DNA of 64,000 nt, from positions 7,835,922 to 7,899,921 of the forward strand of contig JAQFVV010000042.1 of NCBI GenBank assembly GCA_028023455.1. Reading direction: 5' to 3'. The stretch comes from Epiperipatus broadwayi. Lineage: Eukaryota; Onychophora; Udeonychophora; Euonychophora; Peripatidae. Below, in pieces: positions 59,317-64,000 of the stretch (position 1 is its first letter; every line of letters starts with the position of its first letter). The notes under the pieces were generated by a model, which saw only the letters and a list, made by a program, of their open reading frames with translations, had not been told where the DNA came from and ran no database searches. The position numbers and the translations under genes were made by a program.

Positions 59317-60050
59317 TCAACATACTAAATTTTCTATGTACTTTTCTTTCTCTCTGTGATCTAACTCCATCTCTCTTTCTTTGCTCCACCTCTCTTTTAT
59401 TCCACCCCTTCCTTTATATTCCTTGATATTGGCTCTGTCCTCACAGACTCCCCTGATTTCTCCATTTTGCCATTGTTTGCTACTTTCTATTTGTTCTAGT
59501 AATTTATCAATTTCCTTTGCTAACTTCCTCCTTCCTATTAACTCGATTATTTCCCCTGGCAGGTTTCTGCCAACAATACCCACAATCTGTTTTTCTGATA
59601 GTTCACATGCTTCCAGCTTCCTTAACCTTGACACCTGACATCTAAAGAAATGAATGTAAGCCTTTTTCTCCTCTTCCTGAAACTTTTGACTGATGATCTG
59701 TGCTTTAGTATATTCTTGCTGCTCTCTATTCCAAAACGTGTTCTTTATGGCCCTTTCATATTCTTGGAAAGTTTATGGTTGGATTAACAATGACTCCCAA
59801 TAAGTCTGGGCATACTTTTGGAGATGATTGTGTGCCATTATTATTTTATTATCTTCCCCAATCCTATGGCCACCAAAGAACCTCTTCAAGCTATTTATAT
59901 GTTTTCCAGGCATTTCCCCTCCTTTCTTTAAATATCTATATTTTGATCAACTCATTTACTTTGCTATTCATATCCATCATTGTTTTTCCTATATTTACAT
60001 GAAGTACTGTGATAAATATATAATTTCCCTATCTAATCCACTCCATCTTC
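59317..60050 (-). pseudogene. Ty3-type gag remnant
   Basis: The minus strand at about 59790-59640 reads FQEYERAIKNTFWNREQQEY and continues EEKKAYIHFFRCQVSRLRKL into the open piece 59634-59317 (ACELSEKQIVGIVGRNLPGE, then a basic, lysine-glutamate-rich tail). A tryptophan after an F/Y-rich helix, followed by a region where capsid proteins carry the major homology, fits a retrotransposon capsid. No CCHC knuckle is visible. It precedes the protease in the same frame. The N-terminal part above 59800 is not readable with confidence. Confidence 0.6.
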
Positions 60051-60054
60051 TATT

Positions 60055-61025
60055 TTCTGATCTCTCTTTCTTAAAACCCAACAAACAAATTATAATGCTT
60101 CACTGATATTCTTTCTTTAATTCTTTTGTTATTACTTAACTCTTATATTCTGTCTCTCATACTTTCCCCTCTTCGAAAGCCCCTTAGTTGGGATGCCATT
60201 CTAATGAAATTGTTCTTATTCTATATCACATATAACTCTACATGCATACATGCCATTATAATGCAGTAGTTTATAAAAATAATTCTCTACCCTTGCAGTA
60301 ATTCTATAAGGCAATTAATCTGGTTTCTGTGAAACTTGAGCCAGTCACTGTAATCATAGTACAACTAATTTCATTAATAGTGTGATGTAATTTATTTACA
60401 TATTATACTAATTCAATATTTATTTAAAGCCATTCAAAAAAATTTTACTCCTATTTCTCACCCACCATATTTATGGATCTCACTTTTTGACTCCATGCAC
60501 TAATCTTATTTATATATATAAGAATTATGTTGGAAGGGATTGATTAGAGAACCCTACCACCAGCTGGTTCGCTCAGGGTGGGTTTTATCAACCATAGGAG
60601 ATATATGAGATACAGAAATACATGAATATAAACTTAATCCAATTACCTAACTCTTATTCTAACTCAAATTTATCTCTCTATCTTCTTATAAAACATGAAA
60701 TAAAGAAACAAATGTATATATTTTCACTTAAAAGACTTAATATTCATTATAATATAGAAATCACGGAGTGTAATATTATAATTTTGTGCTCAAATATTTT
60801 AAAAGAATACATGCATGCACACATACTGCATAGATAAAACAAAATGCGATAACAAAAGAGATAATATAATGCAGCATCAAATCCATTCAAACGTAAAATA
60901 GTATTTTGGAATGATGAAGAGAATTATTTAGATTGTCAATAATGAAGAATCTCTACACATTATCATAAAAGATGCACTAATATTTGAGAAAGAAATATAG
61001 GTGAGAAAATGTTCATATTACCTGT
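60055..61025. other. AT-rich DNA upstream of the gag remnant
   Basis: Possibly leader or flank of the Ty3-type remnant. A GC-richer spot at 60550-60590 (CCTACCACCAGCTGG and CAGGGTGGG) can fold into a short hairpin. No primer-binding site is recognised. The frame 60622-60837 is not supported. Confidence 0.45.
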
Positions 61026-61029
61026 ATTT

Positions 61030-61345
61030 TCTCTGGGGGACAATGATGAATACATGAGTAATTACACTAGTTTGCTCGATGCTATTTATCAATGATTTAT
61101 ATGGGTTTAGTTTGATTGATTCCTAAGGAGTTTTTTGGAAATTCACAGGAGAGTGCTTTCTTCCAGGGTAGACATCTGTTTTATACCATAGCATCTGATG
61201 TAACTTCACGGGATGGATCACAGAACCCAGTGTGCTTAATTTCTTACCTCGGCATCTTCATGGCTGATGATTATATTTGATGATTCCAATAATTTTCAAA
61301 TCTCCAATGTAGAAATTAAATAACTCGACCATGGACATATATAAT
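61030..61345. repeat. Right inverted arm beside the Ty3-type remnant
   Basis: Complementary copy of 56930-57240. LTRs should be direct repeats, so the inverted arrangement is unexpected for a Ty3-type element. Confidence 0.65.
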
Positions 61346-61349
61346 AATG

Positions 61350-61996
61350 ATTTTTCTCTTCAAAACAACATCTATGAAAATTATAGACAGAATAATCTAA
61401 TTAATTTCAATTTTCTTTTTATATTCTTCTCTTTTTTTTTCTAGAAAATTCTCCTTTCACCAGTTTCCGTTTTATTTTTCTTTCTTTTAAAACAATGCTT
61501 TTAGTATTTTTTTTCTTTATTGAGATCAAGGAAATTCCATCAAACACCTGCAATTTATTTTCGACCTTCCCTCTTTGTCTGTTTTTCTTTTAGCATTCTT
61601 TAGATAAAGATCTATGCAGTTTCAACATTTTTTTTCTGTTTAATATCTCCTTTTTATAAAATGCAACCATTTCCATCTTGGAAATAAAATTTATATTATT
61701 ATTATTTTTTCATTTATTCATCCATACAGCAACATACATGCATTTCAACAAAATAAAAAAGCACAAACACCCCCCCCCATTCCTCCTGTTTATTCTAACC
61801 CTTGATCTACCTATTTAAAATATACAAAAGAAAAAGAAAATTGGCCGTAGTCTAATACTAACGATATATAGTTGCACATATATATAATTTTATTTTTGGA
61901 AAAGGGTTTAAATACACCCTGTTACAATAATCAATATTTAACTTCCTTCTATTCCCATAAAATGTATGTTAATTTTTTTGTCTGATGTTACTAAAT
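61350..61996. other. AT- and T-rich DNA, nothing recognised
   Basis: T-rich tracts and a CCCCCCCC run near 61770. No gene seen. Confidence 0.5.
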
Positions 61997-62009
61997 AAAA
62001 AGATACTAT

Positions 62010-62317
62010 TTGTTTTCCTGAAGGTTTGTGATGATGGTGTTCTAGTTATATTTTTATATTGGACTATTTCTATCATCTAATATGTGTATTAAATGTCTTT
62101 ATAAAAATTTAATTTTAAAAATTTAACTTTATTTAAATATTCCAAATGCATTCAACTGCTAGTAATACCACATCAAACAGATTAGTATATGCATATACTA
62201 ACCTGTTTGATGTGCTATTACTAACAGTTGAATGTATTTGGAATATTTAAATAAAGTTTTTTCTAATGACATTCAATGCACATATTAGATGATGGAAATA
62301 GTCCAATATAAAAATAC
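62010..62317 (-). mobile_element. Fold-back retroposon lacking the tRNA-like heads, copy C (family 1)
   Basis: About 308 bp flanked by a perfect 13-bp direct repeat AAAAAGATACTAT at 61997-62009 and 62318-62330. The arms are inverted around 62193 (GTATATGCATATAC). They carry only the outer parts of copy A: the GGACTATTTC end, an AT-rich block and one 42-bp-type unit each. The tRNA-like heads and the hairpin are absent. The extra terminal CCTGAAGGTTTGTGATGATG is on the left only, so the 3' end is left, as in copy B. Confidence 0.85.
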
Positions 62318-62330
62318 AAAAAGATACTAT

Positions 62331-64000
62331 GATTAAATAATAACATTGGGCTCTCATGATTGATTGTTTATTATTACTTGACCAGTTTATTTTAGCATCT
62401 CAATATTTAGATCTACGTCACAAATATTAATGAAATTCCATTATGGAGTATTTTTGTGTTGTTTAATATTTAGACTAATAATACATACACTTGTTTTATG
62501 AAATAATAACTTTTAAGATAATTGTGACTAAAATCTTTCTCAATCCATTTAGTACTGGGATAGTTTTATACAGACTTGTCTTAATTAATCAGTTTGATGT
62601 TATGTGTCATAAGGAATCAAATCAGAAATTTGAGGGATTACAAAATTTGAAATATCCACATAAAGATTAATATTATTTTTATTGAAAGTTCAGAGGGAAA
62701 AAGAATCCAATTATAAACCAATTCTTAAATTGTGCCACATATTCATTTTTGCATAATGTAAAGTGTGTTTTATAATATGATACATGTTCACATATCATCA
62801 AATTCTGATATAATAATTCATTTTAGGCAGTACCTGAAATTTAAATGCAATACAAAAGATGCTATTTTTGTCAATTTAACCATATCAGTAGCTAGAGTGG
62901 GATAGTTGGTCTTACTTATAAAATTTGCATGAAAAGTCTATTTGTTTAAATGATATTTTGATTTGTAATATCACTTTGTAAATTTCATGTGAAATTTCAT
63001 AGTATTTTCCTAACACATTATTATTATTTTTTTAAAAAAAAATCAACAGTGTACATAGTTGACTTTCAGATGTAATAATAATTTTTGCAATGAATATTAT
63101 TATTTTCTTAGTACTGGCTCCATACTTTATAATAGAAATAAAATTTTAAGAATAACTTTTTTGAAACTCTAAAAGAATATTTATATTCAAAATGTGTCAT
63201 TTAAAGTATAGAGAAAAATAATTTCACTAGATTTACTTTTGAACAGTTAGTTATTGGTTATTTAAGATCTATAAGACCTATTTATAAATCTTCTTTACTG
63301 AGGATTACATCATTTTATAATAGTAATAAAAAATATAAAAGTTTAAAGATCTAACTCAATGAATAATGCATACAGCTCTCTTATTTAATTTTCATTAATT
63401 ATTGCCTTTAAATTTTTTTTTTTGTTATAATTTTTTCCTCTAATTATTTAGCTCAATATATTTATTTAATAAAATTATATTTTTTTACTCATTAACTTCA
63501 TTATAATTATTCACAAAAAATTCAGCACATTTAAAAAATATAAAATTAAACAAGAAAAAACTGCAATTCTTGTCACCAGATTTATACTTCTAAAAATAAT
63601 AGTGATACCATAAAAAATTTGTGTCCTATTTTGTTTTTCCTCTATATTTTAAAGATTAAATAATTAATTTTTGAATATTAAAAAAAGCTGATATTGCCTA
63701 GATATTTTTCTAGATCTATGTGCAATTTTATTAATTATTACTCAATATATAATAAGAATCTTTATATTAAAATGTAATTTGAATCTTAATGGTTTATTAG
63801 CGCTGTAATATGCATATGTACATACACCCTAGTCAGAAGTATTGCAGATAATATTAATGTATATATCTACATTTTTAGTCATAGGTTGTTGTTTTTTTTT
63901 TTTTGAAGATTTAAACTTATCAGTTAGTCAAATATATATAGAACATTCTTCAAAGTTTCCTATTAAAAATATCTAACAATACTTTAATTAATCTTATTAT
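62331..64000. other. AT-rich DNA, nothing recognised
   Basis: The last 1.7 kb contains no coding stretch, repeat boundary or tRNA-like sequence that I can support. Confidence 0.5.

Overview
This window looks like a strongly AT-rich, repeat-dominated piece of an animal (metazoan, probably invertebrate) nuclear genome. There are no bacterial-style operons. Almost every readable protein fragment belongs to a transposable element: a CR1/Jockey-type LINE, other LINE fragments, a Penelope-like element with a GIY-YIG domain, Ty3-type gag and pol remnants, hAT and Merlin transposases. Several tRNA-derived SINEs are also present. This mix is typical of animals; I cannot name the species.

Layout. 1-5.5 kb: the 3' part of an LTR-like repeat, a fold-back retroposon and two tRNA-derived SINEs, then AT-rich DNA. 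5.56-7.88 kb: a decayed hAT transposon. 8.8-13 kb: reverse-strand fragments of two LINEs and of a Penelope-like element, with two short retroposons inserted. 14.3-21.5 kb: an almost complete LTR element with 2.5 kb LTRs and only a gag-like gene between them. 22.2-22.9 kb: second copy of the LTR-like repeat seen at base 1. 23.6-24.1 kb: a hAT MITE. 24.7-28.8 kb: a nearly full-length two-ORF LINE with a trinucleotide tail. 29.9-30.8 kb: another LINE piece. 33.5-34.9 kb: a large fold-back retroposon and a hairpin repeat. 38.4-39.4 kb: a putative Tc1/mariner-superfamily element. 42.4 and 46.0 kb: two candidate coding exons of an unidentified host gene. 47.5-50 kb: two inverted repeats. 50.4 kb: a LINE fragment. 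51.5 kb: a palindromic retroposon. 53.8 kb: second large fold-back retroposon. 55.1-56.6 kb: Merlin transposon. 57-61.3 kb: Ty3-type gag-pol remnant flanked by inverted arms. 62.0 kb: third, smaller fold-back retroposon.

The most unusual theme is self-complementarity. At least three unrelated short retroposon families here are organised as long inverted repeats, and several copies have clear 10-16 bp target-site duplications. That suggests they moved through RNA while able to form long hairpins. In the largest family two tRNA-like heads face each other at the palindrome centre. A second family carries a hammerhead-ribozyme-like core next to a tRNA-like segment. If transcribed, these copies would be a dense source of double-stranded RNA inside what is probably a large host intron.

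The only candidates for host coding sequence are an exon at 42393-42500 and an exon starting at 45989. Both leave their reading frame in phase 1, so they could join the same downstream exon. All positions were read by eye; identities and ends are approximate unless a repeat boundary is given exactly.
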